64,000 nucleotides of DNA, taken from assembly GCF_029690065.1 (NCBI RefSeq), contig NZ_CP121463.1:2790001-2854000 (forward strand). Direction: 5' to 3'. The stretch's first letter is position 1; every line of letters starts with the position of its first letter. The notes beneath the pieces were generated by a model. That model saw only the letters and a program-made list of their open reading frames with translations. It was not told where the DNA came from and ran no database searches. The DNA comes from Arthrobacter sp. Y-9 (GTDB taxonomy: Bacteria > Actinomycetota > Actinomycetes > Actinomycetales > Micrococcaceae). Position numbers and translations under genes: made by a program. Positions 52,507-61,634 of the stretch are shown one piece after another.

Positions 52507-53181
52507 CTACGGTTCGAAGCGGTACCCCATCCCCGCCTCGGTGATGAGGTGCCGCGGCGTGGCCGGGTCCTTCTCCAGCTTGCGGCGCAGCTGGTTCAAG
52601 TAGACGCGGAGGTACTGCGTCTCCTTGGCATACGCCGGTCCCCACACCTGCAGGAGCAGCTGCTGCTGGCTGACCAGCCGGCCCTGGTTCCGCACCAGGA
52701 TCTCGAGGATGCTCCATTCCGTGGGCGTCAGCCGCACCTCGGCCCCCTCCCGGGTGACCTTCCGCGCGGCCAGGTCGACCGTGAAATCCGCCCCTTGGAC
52801 CTGCGGGATCTCCTGCACGACGGCGGAGCGCCGGGTCGCCGCCCGCAGCCTCGCCATGAGCTCTTCGATGCCGAAGGGTTTGGTCACGTAGTCGTCCGCG
52901 CCGGCGTCGAGTGCGGCCACCTTGTCCTGCGACCCGTGCCGCGCGGACAGCACGATCACCGGCACCAGGCTCCACTGCCGCAGCCAGCGGATGAAATCCA
53001 CACCGTCCTCGTCCGGCAGGCCCAGATCGAGGATGACCACCTCGGGCTGCTCGTCGGCGGCGAGGCGGCGGGCCACGGCGGCATTGGGCGCCAGCAGGGG
53101 CTGGTAGCCGTGCGCCTTGAAGTTCAGCTGGAGCGCGCGGGCGATCCCCGATTCGTCCTCCACCACCAGGACCTTCGTCAT
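52507..53181 (-). CDS. Response regulator, KdpE-like (OmpR family)
   Basis: The 224-residue protein has a receiver domain (1-118) with D9/E10 acidic pocket, phospho-acceptor D52 in VVILDLGLPDEDG and K in DYVTKPFGIEELMARLRA. The winged helix (about 130-224) contains LTPTEWSILEILVRNQGRLV and TQYLRVYLNQLRRKLE. This resembles KdpE strongly. Its ATG overlaps the kinase stop by 4 bases. KdpE normally activates the kdpFABC potassium pump, but no pump gene lies next to it here, so the target may be elsewhere or different. Confidence 0.93.
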   Translation of the reverse strand: MTKVLVVEDESGIARALQLNFKAHGYQPLLAPNAAVARRLAADEQPEVVILDLGLPDEDGVDFIRWLRQWSLVPVIVLSARHGSQDKVAALDAGADDYVTKPFGIEELMARLRAATRRSAVVQEIPQVQGADFTVDLAARKVTREGAEVRLTPTEWSILEILVRNQGRLVSQQQLLLQVWGPAYAKETQYLRVYLNQLRRKLEKDPATPRHLITEAGMGYRFEP

Positions 53182-54716
53182 GGCCGTCCCTCCGTCGACG
53201 GTGCGTTCCTGTCTGCCGATCCCGGCCCCGTTTCGCCCGAGTCGGCCTTCCCCAGCCCTACGGACAACGGCAGGGTCAGGACCATCGTCAGGCCTCCCCC
53301 GGGGGTCTCCTCCGCGTGCAGCCGGCCGCCCATCGCCTGAGTGAAGCCACGGGCCACCGCGAGCCCCAGGCCGACGCCGCGGACCCCGCCCTGCGAGGAA
53401 TCGTGGAGGCTCTGGAAAGGCTGGAACAGCTCCTCCTGCCGGTCCAGGTCCAGGCCCGGGCCGTGGTCCGCCAGCCGCAGTTCCGCCGCGGGCCGCCCGC
53501 ACAGCACCACATCCTCCCGTGCCGTGAGAGTGATCCGGGACCCCCGTCCGTGCCGGACGGCGTTCTCCACGATGTTGGCCACCACGCGCTCCAGCATGCC
53601 GGGGTCCGCTTCCACGGGTGGCCGGCCGTCGACGTCCAGGGTCACCAGTCCCGCCGGGACGCCCTGCAGCGCCGATCCCATCACCTGGTTCCAGCGCACG
53701 GACTGGAGCAACGGCGCGGCCGAGTCCCCCGTGAGCCGGGACATGTCCAGCAGGTTCGCCACGAGCGACGACAGCCGGTCCGTGTAATCCTCCACCGAGG
53801 CTAGAAGCTCCGCCCGTTCCTCCGCGCTGAATTCGATGCCCGGCTGCCGCAGCGTGGCCACATTGAGCTTGATGGCCGCAATGGGTGTCCGCAGATCGTG
53901 GGAGACGGCCTGAAGGATGGCCGTGCGCATGACGTTGCCCTCGCTGAGCTTCGCGTTCTCCCGCTGGCTCACCACGAGTTCCTGCCGCTCCCGCACGGCC
54001 ACGACCAGGGCGACGAACGCCCCGAGCAGGTGCTGCTGCCGGGCGTCCAGTTCGGCGCCGCCCACCAGGAGCCGGTACTGGTCCCCGACGGCGACCGCCG
54101 CCTCCGCTGCCGCCGACCGCGCCGGCGCCTCGGGCGATGTGCTGGCGAGCAGGCGCTCCACCTGCGCGCCCTGCGGCCACGCGCCGTCGTCCTCCACCGA
54201 CAGCAGGGAGACCGGGCGGCCGTCCAGCGTTTCGCTCAGGCGGTGCAGGAAGGACTCGAGGGAGTCATCCGAGCCGAGAATGCGCAGCGCCAGGCCGTTG
54301 AGGAGGGAGGCTTCGTCGCGGGCCTGTTCGGCCTGGATGGCGCGGCGCCCCGCCAGGCCGACCGCGAGCGCCATGGAGCACGCCACCACCAGGAAGATCA
54401 CGACGGTGACGGCGGCCTTCGGATCGACCATGTGGAAGGACCCGATGGGCTGGGTGGAGAAGAGATTGAGCAGCAGCGTCGCGACCACCGAGGCCACCAC
54501 GGCCGGCCAGAGCCCGCCGAGCGCGGCCACCAGCACCGCGACCGCCAGGTGCAGGAGCAGGACCACCGGGAAGTCCCGGAAGCCGGTGGCGGTGACCACG
54601 GCTTCGAGGACTGCCGGGAGGACGAACGCCAGCACCAGACCGAGCCCGGGCCGCTGGACCCCGAACACCTTCCGGGCCCAGGTGCGGGTCAGGGCCCAGT
54701 TCTGCGTCTGCGTCAT
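53178..54716 (-). CDS. Sensor histidine kinase, KdpD-like without KdpD/USP domains
   Basis: The 512-residue kinase begins with four membrane helices of the DUF4118/KdpD type (about 22-125). A GAF-like segment (about 140-250), a HisKA dimerisation domain with H273 in AVSHDLRTPIAAI, and HATPase_c with NIVENAVRHG and GVGLGLAVARGF follow. Full-length KdpD (about 900 residues) has N-terminal KdpD and USP domains, which are absent here. ATG 54716 has GGTGG upstream; the frame is open to 54803 without support. It is the kinase partner of the KdpE-like regulator (4-base overlap). Confidence 0.92.
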   Translation of the reverse strand: MTQTQNWALTRTWARKVFGVQRPGLGLVLAFVLPAVLEAVVTATGFRDFPVVLLLHLAVAVLVAALGGLWPAVVASVVATLLLNLFSTQPIGSFHMVDPKAAVTVVIFLVVACSMALAVGLAGRRAIQAEQARDEASLLNGLALRILGSDDSLESFLHRLSETLDGRPVSLLSVEDDGAWPQGAQVERLLASTSPEAPARSAAAEAAVAVGDQYRLLVGGAELDARQQHLLGAFVALVVAVRERQELVVSQRENAKLSEGNVMRTAILQAVSHDLRTPIAAIKLNVATLRQPGIEFSAEERAELLASVEDYTDRLSSLVANLLDMSRLTGDSAAPLLQSVRWNQVMGSALQGVPAGLVTLDVDGRPPVEADPGMLERVVANIVENAVRHGRGSRITLTAREDVVLCGRPAAELRLADHGPGLDLDRQEELFQPFQSLHDSSQGGVRGVGLGLAVARGFTQAMGGRLHAEETPGGGLTMVLTLPLSVGLGKADSGETGPGSADRNAPSTEGRP

Positions 54717-54928
54717 GCCACCAGTCTCGCAGGCCGGGTCGCTGCCTGCGGAAGATCGGTCCCCGAGCCTCCGGGGGGCGATGGGCAGTCCTCCCCATGT
54801 CATCCGCCTTCCTTTCCGGTTCTGTCTCAGTACACTGAGCGTGATCGGTCACACCGTGCCGGATGCGCCGCCGCTTGCCGGGCCGCGTCCGGCAAGGTCA
54901 CGGAAGCACTCGCGGGGAGGACAGGCCC

Positions 54929-55651
54929 ATGGCCCAGAACGACACACCGTCCGGAGCGGAGCAGCCCCCACAGGGGGATCCCGCCGGCATGCCCCAGGCG
55001 GACAGTGGCGCGGGACGGCGCAAGGACGGCTCCTCCCCCACCCCTCCCTGGCAGCCGCCTCAGCCGCCGCTGCACGAAGACCTCGCGGCGGCCGGCGCTC
55101 CAGCCCGGCCGCCCTACGGAGCCGGCATTCCGCCCCATGGCGGAGCCGCTCCGGGTTACTCCCCCGCCGGGTACGGCGCCAACCCGGCGCCCGCCGTGGA
55201 CCCGTTCGCCCTCGAAGCCGAGGCCACCGAACGCCGGTACACCAAGCGGAAGCGGCGGCGCACCGTCGTCATCACCCTCGGGGTGACGGCCTTGCTGGCC
55301 GGCACGATCACTGCCGTGGTGGCCAGCCAGAACGATGACGACGACTACGCCCAGGTCTGCACCGACGAATCCACGCAGCAGCGCGTCGAGGACGAGAAGT
55401 GCGAGGACTCGGGGGCCAGCAGCACGGCCGGACGGAGCCACGCACACTACGGCTGGTACTTCTTCCCTCGCGGCAGCAGCATCCCGGCGATCGGCTCCTC
55501 CGTGAAGAACTACTCGGGCGGCACCTCGACTCTCCCCAAGGGCTCCCACGCCGCGAAGGGCTTCTCCTCCAAGGGCGGCAGCTTCACCAAGAGCACGACC
55601 AGCCGCGGCGGCTTCGGCAAGAGCTCCGGCGGCCGAAGCACGGGAGGCTGA
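54929..55651 (+). CDS. YgiB-like (DUF1190) membrane-anchored protein
   Basis: This 240-residue protein has a Pro/Gly/Ala-rich cytoplasmic N-terminus of about 105 residues. A basic stretch (RRYTKRKRRR), one helix (about 113-130) and an extracytoplasmic Ser/Gly-rich region with HAHYGWYFFPRGS follow. The tail GGRSTGG and overall layout resemble YgiB/DUF1190 proteins. The following YgiC-like gene strengthens this, because ygiB-ygiC pairs are conserved in E. coli and others. GGAGGA precedes ATG 54929. The molecular role is unknown. Confidence 0.75.
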   Translation: MAQNDTPSGAEQPPQGDPAGMPQADSGAGRRKDGSSPTPPWQPPQPPLHEDLAAAGAPARPPYGAGIPPHGGAAPGYSPAGYGANPAPAVDPFALEAEATERRYTKRKRRRTVVITLGVTALLAGTITAVVASQNDDDDYAQVCTDESTQQRVEDEKCEDSGASSTAGRSHAHYGWYFFPRGSSIPAIGSSVKNYSGGTSTLPKGSHAAKGFSSKGGSFTKSTTSRGGFGKSSGGRSTGG

Positions 55652-55653
55652 GC

Positions 55654-56877
55654 ATGGAACGCAAACCCGCCACCCCGCGCCCGGACTGGCGCGAGAAGAT
55701 CGAATCCGTGGGACTGGTGTTCTCCACGAGCACCAAGCCGGACGGCACCCAGGTGGAGTACTGGCACGAGAACGCCTACTACGAATTCCAGATGGACGAG
55801 GTGGAGCGTCTGGAACTCGTGGCCGAGGAGATGCATCGCATGTGCCTGGAGGCCGCACGTTTCCTGGGCACCGGGGCGATGGGTGACCTGGGCATCGGGC
55901 CCGAGGCGCGTGAGCTCGCCGTCGCGTCCCTGGAGGCCGGCGACCTGGACATCTACGGCCGTTTCGACTTCGCCTACGACGGCAAGGGCGGGGACGCCAA
56001 GCTGTTCGAATACAACGCGGACACCCCCACCGGTCTGATCGAGGCGTCGCTCGCCCAGTGGTACTGGCTGCAGGACGTCATGCCGGAGAAGGATCAGTGG
56101 AACGGGATCCACGAGGCGCTGATCGAGCAATGGCGGCGCTACCAGGCCCGGACCGGCATGTCCCGTCTGCACCTGGCGCATGCGGAGGAAGAGGATTCCG
56201 GCGAGGACTGGATGACCACGGGCTACATGCGGGACGTGGCCGAACAGGCCGGCTGGGCGACGGTCGGCATCAACATGTCCGACATCGGCTGGAACCACGG
56301 GTACCAGCGGTTCGTCGATATGGACGACTTCCCCATCAGCACCATCTTCAAGCTGTACCCGTGGGAGCTCATGGCCAAGGAGCCCTTCGGCCAGTACCTC
56401 CTGCGGCGTGAGGTCAACCCGCAGTGGGTGGAGCCGGCCTGGAAGATGCTGCTCTCCAACAAGGCGCTGCTCGCCGCCCTCTGGCACCTCTACCCCGGGC
56501 ACCCGAACCTCCTGCCCGCGTATCTGGACTCGCCCCGCGACCTGACCGCCTGGGTGGCCAAGCCCCTGCACGGCCGCGAAGGCGACAACATCCGCATCCA
56601 CGCCCCAGGCATCGACCTGGAACAGCCCGGCGACTACGGCCGCGAGGGCTGGTGCTACCAGCAGTACCAGGAGCTCCCGGACTTCGACGGCAGCCATCCG
56701 GTGCTGGGCCTCTGGGTGGTGGGCGGCGAGTCCGTGGGCTGCGGCATCCGGGAGTCGGACGGTCCCGTCACGGACTTCTTCTGCCGTTTCGTCCCGAACA
56801 TCATCGACGCCCCGGCGCCCACCGCCGCGGAGCTGGAAGCCGAAGCCGCTGAGGCATTCACAGGAGGTGCGGCATGA
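55654..56877 (+). CDS. ygiC: Glutathionylspermidine synthase-like ATP-grasp protein (YgiC type)
   Basis: The 407-residue protein has a glutathionylspermidine-synthase preATP-grasp fold. Core regions are GRFDFAYDGKGGDAKLFEYN and ADTPTGLIEASLAQWYWL near 100-140, SDIGWNHGYQRFVD, TIFKLYPWELM, WVAKPLHGREGDNI, and the final VVGGESVGCGIRESDG with metal- and ATP-binding residues. The N-terminal amidase domain of E. coli GspSA is missing, as in YgiC. Because this organism makes mycothiol (mshD nearby), glutathionylspermidine is not the expected product. The ligated amine and acid are unknown. It shares a 2-base gap or overlaps with its neighbours. Confidence 0.9.
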   Translation: MERKPATPRPDWREKIESVGLVFSTSTKPDGTQVEYWHENAYYEFQMDEVERLELVAEEMHRMCLEAARFLGTGAMGDLGIGPEARELAVASLEAGDLDIYGRFDFAYDGKGGDAKLFEYNADTPTGLIEASLAQWYWLQDVMPEKDQWNGIHEALIEQWRRYQARTGMSRLHLAHAEEEDSGEDWMTTGYMRDVAEQAGWATVGINMSDIGWNHGYQRFVDMDDFPISTIFKLYPWELMAKEPFGQYLLRREVNPQWVEPAWKMLLSNKALLAALWHLYPGHPNLLPAYLDSPRDLTAWVAKPLHGREGDNIRIHAPGIDLEQPGDYGREGWCYQQYQELPDFDGSHPVLGLWVVGGESVGCGIRESDGPVTDFFCRFVPNIIDAPAPTAAELEAEAAEAFTGGAA

Positions 56878-58361
56878 ACCGTCAGGGCATCACCGACGGC
56901 GGTCCCTCGGCCGCCGTCGCCGTCACGCCGAAGGGCCTCCGGGCCGGGATCCTGGACCTGGGCGATCTGACCATGCTGGGCATGGCCTCCACGGCGCCCG
57001 TCTTCGCGCTGTCCGTGACACTGGGGCTGATCGTGTCCCGGGTAGGCGACTTCGCCCCCTTGGCGCTCGTGCTGGGCTTCGCGCCGGTGCTCCTGGTGGC
57101 GCTGGCCTTCCGGGAGCTCAACGCGCGCGAACCCGATTGCGGGACGTCCTTCACGTGGGTCCGGAGGGCGTTCGGCCCTTACAGCGGCTGGGCGGCCGGT
57201 TTCGCCACGGCCGTGGCGAGCGTCGTGGTCCTGGTGAACCTGGGGCATGTGGCCGCGCAGTACCTGTGGGCGCTCATCTCCCGGGGTTCCTGGGAGGTCT
57301 CGCCCTGGCTGACCGTCCCGACGGCGCTGGTCATCATGGCCGGCATGTGCTGGGTCAACTCGCGGGGCATCCGGATGGGCGAGAACGTCCAGCGCACCCT
57401 GACCTATGTGCAGTACATCGCCCTGGGCGTCCTGGCGATCGCCCTCGTGGTGGGGGTGGTCCGCGACGGCGCGGCCGAGGTCTTCCACTGGGGCTGGTTC
57501 GACCTGGGCGCCGCCCTTCAGGACCCGTCCCGGCTCGGCCAGGGCGTGCTCCTGGCGATCTTCCTCTTCTGGGGCTGGGACACCTGCTTCTCCCTGAACG
57601 AGGAGAGCGACGACCCCTCCCGCACTCCCGGCCGGGGCGCGCTGCTCTCCACCGTGGCCCTGGTCCTGGTCTACCTGGCCCTCACGGTGCTGCTCATGAT
57701 GTTCGCTTCCACGGACACCAACGGCATCGGCCTCGGCAACCCGGACAACTCCGGCGACGTCATGGGCGCCCTGCGGGAGACGGCGCTGGGCCCGTGGGGA
57801 TGGGTGGTCCTCGTGTCCTTGCTGGGTTCGATCCTCTCCGGCGCGCAGGCGACGGTGCTCCCGGTGACGCGCAGCCTGCTGGCGATGGGCCGTCAGGGCG
57901 CACTGCCTGCACGCCTCGGTTCCGTGGAACCGGCGACGCAGGCGCCGCGCACGGTCTCCTGGGTGGTGTTCGGCGCCGCCGGCGTCTACTACCTCGTGCT
58001 GACCTTCCTGGGCGCCAACGTCATGATCGACTCCGCCAACGCCGTGACGGTCTTCATCGCCTTCTACTACGCCGTCACCGCGTTCGCGTGCGTCTGGACC
58101 TTCCGGCACACGCTGCGGGACTCGGCCCGGAACCTCTGGCTCCGGGGCATCCTGCCGCTCCTGGGCGGGGTGCTGCTCACCGTGGCGTTCGTGTCCGGGA
58201 TCGTCCAGTGGGCGAAGCCGGAGTTCTCGCAGACCGCCGCCGGCGGCGTGGGCGGGACCCTGGTGGTCGTGCTGGTGCTGGCCGTCCTGGGGATCGGCCT
58301 GCTGCTGTGGGCGCGCTTCTCCTCCGCGACCCGCGCCTACTTCACGTCCCGGGTGTCCTGA
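56874..58361 (+). CDS. Amino acid/polyamine permease, APC superfamily
   Basis: The 495-residue protein has about 12 membrane helices and APC-type features: LTMLGMASTAPVFALSVTLG in helix 1 (the unwound substrate site) and GTSFTWVRRAFGPYSGWAAGF after helix 2. LFWGWDTCFSLNEES lies near helix 6 and LPVTRSLLAMGRQGALP later. APC permeases move amino acids, amines or polyamines. Its ATG overlaps the YgiC-like stop by 4 bases, so the ligase and transporter are co-translated. This suggests that the transported compound is a ligase substrate or product. Its last 20 bases overlap the convergent DUF2264 gene. Confidence 0.92.
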   Translation: MNRQGITDGGPSAAVAVTPKGLRAGILDLGDLTMLGMASTAPVFALSVTLGLIVSRVGDFAPLALVLGFAPVLLVALAFRELNAREPDCGTSFTWVRRAFGPYSGWAAGFATAVASVVVLVNLGHVAAQYLWALISRGSWEVSPWLTVPTALVIMAGMCWVNSRGIRMGENVQRTLTYVQYIALGVLAIALVVGVVRDGAAEVFHWGWFDLGAALQDPSRLGQGVLLAIFLFWGWDTCFSLNEESDDPSRTPGRGALLSTVALVLVYLALTVLLMMFASTDTNGIGLGNPDNSGDVMGALRETALGPWGWVVLVSLLGSILSGAQATVLPVTRSLLAMGRQGALPARLGSVEPATQAPRTVSWVVFGAAGVYYLVLTFLGANVMIDSANAVTVFIAFYYAVTAFACVWTFRHTLRDSARNLWLRGILPLLGGVLLTVAFVSGIVQWAKPEFSQTAAGGVGGTLVVVLVLAVLGIGLLLWARFSSATRAYFTSRVS

Positions 58362-60333
58362 ACTCGAGCCCGAGGGTGAACGGCTCCCCCTCATCGTCCT
58401 GGAGGGGGAGCATCCGGACCGACGCCCGCACCCATCCCCCGCTTTCGGTGAGGGCGAACGGTCCGGGCCGGTGTCCGGGCGTCTCCAGCCCGAGGTGATG
58501 CACGGAGGCCAGGAGGGTCGTGGCGGCACTCAGTGAGGTGGTCGCCGTCGGGCACCGCGCCTCGCCGAAGGCGGTGGTCCCCTGCATCTCTCCGACGACG
58601 ACGGCGCTCCCCTGCGTGAGCGGGTCCTGCGTGAGAGGCCAGAGGGCGGCGTGGACCCCGGGAGTGACGGCCCAGCCTCCCTCGCGGACGGACCATCCGT
58701 CGTACCGCCCGGCAGGACCCGCCGGAAGCTGAACCCGGTGCACGCGCAGCTGGTAGCCGCCGCGCGCCGTCGTGCCGGTGGCGACGGTGAGGGGCTGCTC
58801 CGCCTCGTCCTCCGTGACCGTCCAGACCGGCCGGTGGAAACTCGCGACCGCTGCTCCGGAGCCTGTGCCCGGACAGGTCTCCAAGCGATGGATCCGGGTG
58901 CGCCACGAGGCGCGGCCCGCGGCGTCGAGCACGGCCAGATGATTGTCCACCGCCTCGGACGGCACAGGGTCGGTGCCGCTGCCGAGACCCTGCCCCGGCA
59001 GCCGCATGGGCCCCGTGTGGCTGGAGAAGGCGAAGCGGCTGTAGAGGGCGTTGTCGCTGCCGGGGCCGTAGTGCTTGTCGCTGCCGTGGTTGGCGAGCTG
59101 GGCGATCCCGTCCGGACCGCGGTGCAGGAGGAAACCGGGTCCCGGGAGGAGAGCGGTTTCCTCCAGATCTGGCGGTTGCGTGTCGACGGGCGTGTTCCAG
59201 AAGGGACTGCTCTCCGGGAGCAGGAGCGCCAGGAACGCTTTCGAGGACCAGTACGGCGAGCCGGGTCCGGAGTAGTTCTGGATCATCGGCTCGTACGGCC
59301 CCTGCCAGCCGAGGCAGGCGATTCCGTCCGGGAACGCGTCCGGGGTGTCGAAGTACCGGAGGGTCGCCGTGGCCAGGGTCCCGGCCCGCGCCAGTGACTC
59401 CGCGTCCCCACCCGGGTCGTCCGGTTCCAGGAAGAGCGCTCCAAGGGCCAGCGGAGCGGCCGCGGCGAAGCGGTAGGTCAGCGAACGGCCGTGGAAGACC
59501 GGCTCCCCTCCGCCGCCGAAGAAGGCCGGGTACGTCCGGAGGAACTCGCTCAGGCGTTCCCGGTACCGCGGCAACCGGTCCGCTGCCCAGGGGTGAGCGC
59601 CGCCGACCGACCGGTCCGCGGCGAACCGGCACCAGAGCAGCGGGTAGAGGTGCAGGGCCCAGCCGCAGTAGTAGTCGAAGAAGTCGCCGGTGCCGCCGTT
59701 GTCCCCGTCGCGGTACCAGCCGCCGTCCACGGCCCAGTCCTCGATCCGGTCCAGGGCCGCGGTGATGTGGTTCGGGTTGTGGTCACGTCCCACGCCGGCC
59801 AGGAACTCCGCCACGTGGGCGTTGAACAGGACCCAGTTGTTGTCCCAGGGGTCGGCGGTTCCGGCGCCCTGCAGCCAGGACGCGACCGTGTCCTGTTCTT
59901 GAGGGCCCAGGCGGTCCCAGAGCCAGGGCCGGGTGAGCTGCAGCCCGATCGCCACGGACGCCGCCTCGACCAGCGCCTGGGTCCGGCTGACGACGGGGTT
60001 CCAGGATTCGTCGGCGGCTGCTGTGCGCGCCGCGTCGGCACCCTCGCCCGCTGCCCGCTCCGCGCCCGCCACCAGCCCCGGGAGGTACCAGTCCAGGTGT
60101 CCGTGGGGGTCGTCGCCGCCGGACCCCGCCACCCGCAGGGCCGCCAGCAGGAAGGTGCGGGCGAACCCTTCGAGCTCGTCCGAGCGGACCCCGGAGAACG
60201 CCGGGCGTCCAGGAAGCCGCAGCAAAGCGTGGCCCGGCGAGAAGTACGGCCGCACCGCGAGGAGCTGCCGGTCCGCGAAGCCGAACCAGTACGCGCGGCG
60301 CTGCGCGGCGTCGTCGTTCACCTGTCCATTCAC
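58342..60333 (-). CDS. DUF2264 domain protein, candidate polysaccharide-degrading or binding protein
   Basis: This 663-residue cytoplasmic protein belongs to DUF2264. The N-terminal helical (alpha/alpha)6-like half (about 20-380) holds WLQGAGTADPWDNNWVLFNA, DWAVDGGWYRDGDNGGTGDFF and YYCGWALHLYPLLW. The C-terminal half (about 400-650) is beta-rich. This layout resembles family 88/105-type unsaturated glycoside hydrolases, but catalytic residues are not certain. The start is GTG 60333; GTG 60321 is possible. It is divergent from the DeoR/LacI regulator, its likely controller, and overlaps the permease gene by 20 bp. Confidence 0.87.
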   Translation of the reverse strand: MNGQVNDDAAQRRAYWFGFADRQLLAVRPYFSPGHALLRLPGRPAFSGVRSDELEGFARTFLLAALRVAGSGGDDPHGHLDWYLPGLVAGAERAAGEGADAARTAAADESWNPVVSRTQALVEAASVAIGLQLTRPWLWDRLGPQEQDTVASWLQGAGTADPWDNNWVLFNAHVAEFLAGVGRDHNPNHITAALDRIEDWAVDGGWYRDGDNGGTGDFFDYYCGWALHLYPLLWCRFAADRSVGGAHPWAADRLPRYRERLSEFLRTYPAFFGGGGEPVFHGRSLTYRFAAAAPLALGALFLEPDDPGGDAESLARAGTLATATLRYFDTPDAFPDGIACLGWQGPYEPMIQNYSGPGSPYWSSKAFLALLLPESSPFWNTPVDTQPPDLEETALLPGPGFLLHRGPDGIAQLANHGSDKHYGPGSDNALYSRFAFSSHTGPMRLPGQGLGSGTDPVPSEAVDNHLAVLDAAGRASWRTRIHRLETCPGTGSGAAVASFHRPVWTVTEDEAEQPLTVATGTTARGGYQLRVHRVQLPAGPAGRYDGWSVREGGWAVTPGVHAALWPLTQDPLTQGSAVVVGEMQGTTAFGEARCPTATTSLSAATTLLASVHHLGLETPGHRPGPFALTESGGWVRASVRMLPLQDDEGEPFTLGLEFRTPGT

Positions 60334-60418
60334 CCTCTCCGTGCGCCCGGGGGCGCCGCGGAGGCGGCGCTGGGCGGTCAGACCCCGGACAGCTCTTGAC
60401 CACGCTAGGGGCGGGCCT

Positions 60419-60460
60419 GTTCAGTTGGAAGGAACGTCGTTCATCTGAAAGAAACTGAAC
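60419..60460. promoter_or_regulatory. Operator candidate of the DUF2264/regulator divergent promoter
   Basis: GTTCAGTT (60419-60426) and AACTGAAC (60453-60460) form a perfect pair. Inside, GTTCATCTGAAAG starts at 60439. The 9-mer GTTCATCTG recurs upstream of the 2-hydroxyacid dehydrogenase gene (61588-61596). Confidence 0.6.
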
Positions 60461-60474
60461 ACCCGAGGGGGATC

Positions 60475-61566
60475 ATGCACGCCGAGGAGCGGCACGCACT
60501 CATCCAGCAGGAGCTCACGCTCTCCGGCAAGCTGATGGCGACCGAGTTCGCGGAGAAGGTCGGGGTCTCCGGGATGACGCTGCGGCGTGACCTCGCGACG
60601 CTGGAGCGCCGGGGCGTGCTGCGTCGCGTGCACGGTGGAGCGGTGCCGGCCGACGACGGCCTGCCCGGTGGCGCTTCCGCCTTCCGTCCGGCCGCGCCGA
60701 GTCAGCTCACGATCGGTCTGCTGGTCCCCACCTCGCAGTACTACTTCTCCCTCATCATCAAAGGAGCGGGCCGCGCCGCTCAACAGGCGGGCGCCCGGCT
60801 GGTGCTCGGCGTCAGCGGCTACGACCCCGACGAGGAACTGCGGCTGCTCAAGCGCTTCCTCGCGTCGCCGATCGACGCCCTCCTGATCACCCCGCTCGGC
60901 GCGGACGACGGTCCGACCCCCACGCTGGAAGCCCTCTACGACGCCCGGATCCCGGTCGTCCTGGTGGAACGGCCGCTCGAGAACGTCCTCGACCCGGGCC
61001 CGTGGGACTCGGTGTTCACCGATCACGTGCGCGGCACCGAACGGCTCGTGAGGCGCTGGGTGCAGTCCAGTGGAGGGCCGGTCGCGCTCGGGATTCTCGA
61101 GGACAGCCCCAACTCACCGCCCATCGAAGCGGGCTACCGCCGGGCCCTGGAGCTTACCGGTCACGCGCCGCATGTGGTGCGGATCCCGTCCTCGGCGCAC
61201 GGGCACGAGGCCCACCGCGCCGCACTCGCCCGCCTCGCCGAGAGCTGCCGGGCGGAGGGCATCCGCGGCGTTCTCGTCCACAACGACGGCTGCGCGCTCG
61301 CCCTCACGGAACTGTTCCTCGAGCAGGGCGTCCGGGTCCCGGAGGACGTGGAGGTCGTGGCCTACGACGACGAGATCGCCTCTCTCGGCCTGCTCCCCCT
61401 GAGCGCCGTGGCCCCGCCGAAGTTCGAGCTGGGTCACCGTGCCGCGAGCCTCTGTCTGCAGCGGGTCCGGGACGGGTTCTGCGCCCGCGAGCGCGTGGCC
61501 CTCTCGCCGCAGTTCGTGCCACGGCAGTCCACCCGGACGCAGCTTCCGGCCGGCCTGGCGCTGTAG
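60475..61566 (+). CDS. DeoR-type HTH fused to LacI-type sugar-binding sensor
   Basis: The 363-residue regulator has an N-terminal DeoR helix-turn-helix (about 5-60): ERHALIQQELTLSGKLMATE then GVSGMTLRRDLATLERRGVL. A short linker leads to a LacI/periplasmic-binding-like sensor (about 78-355) with LTIGLLVPTSQYYFSLIIKG, GISGY-like and the GVRVPEDVEVVAYDDEIASL hinge. Usual DeoR proteins have a sugar-phosphate isomerase-like sensor, so this is the hybrid form known from some Actinobacteria. It sits between DUF2264 and the dehydrogenase gene and probably controls both through the shared GTTCATCTG motif. Confidence 0.9.
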   Translation: MHAEERHALIQQELTLSGKLMATEFAEKVGVSGMTLRRDLATLERRGVLRRVHGGAVPADDGLPGGASAFRPAAPSQLTIGLLVPTSQYYFSLIIKGAGRAAQQAGARLVLGVSGYDPDEELRLLKRFLASPIDALLITPLGADDGPTPTLEALYDARIPVVLVERPLENVLDPGPWDSVFTDHVRGTERLVRRWVQSSGGPVALGILEDSPNSPPIEAGYRRALELTGHAPHVVRIPSSAHGHEAHRAALARLAESCRAEGIRGVLVHNDGCALALTELFLEQGVRVPEDVEVVAYDDEIASLGLLPLSAVAPPKFELGHRAASLCLQRVRDGFCARERVALSPQFVPRQSTRTQLPAGLAL

Positions 61567-61587
61567 GGGGCCGACACGTCCGTCTTT

Positions 61588-61625
61588 GTTCATCTGGTTG
61601 TGCATCTGAACGTCGGAGCGTTCAG
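61588..61625 (+). promoter_or_regulatory. Operator candidate before the 2-hydroxyacid dehydrogenase gene
   Basis: GTTCATCTG (61588-61596) followed by CATCTGAAC (61603-61611) gives GTTCA-N14-TGAAC. A further GTTCAG lies at 61620-61625. The half-sites match those at 60439-60460. Confidence 0.58.
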
Positions 61626-61634
61626 TAGAGAACG

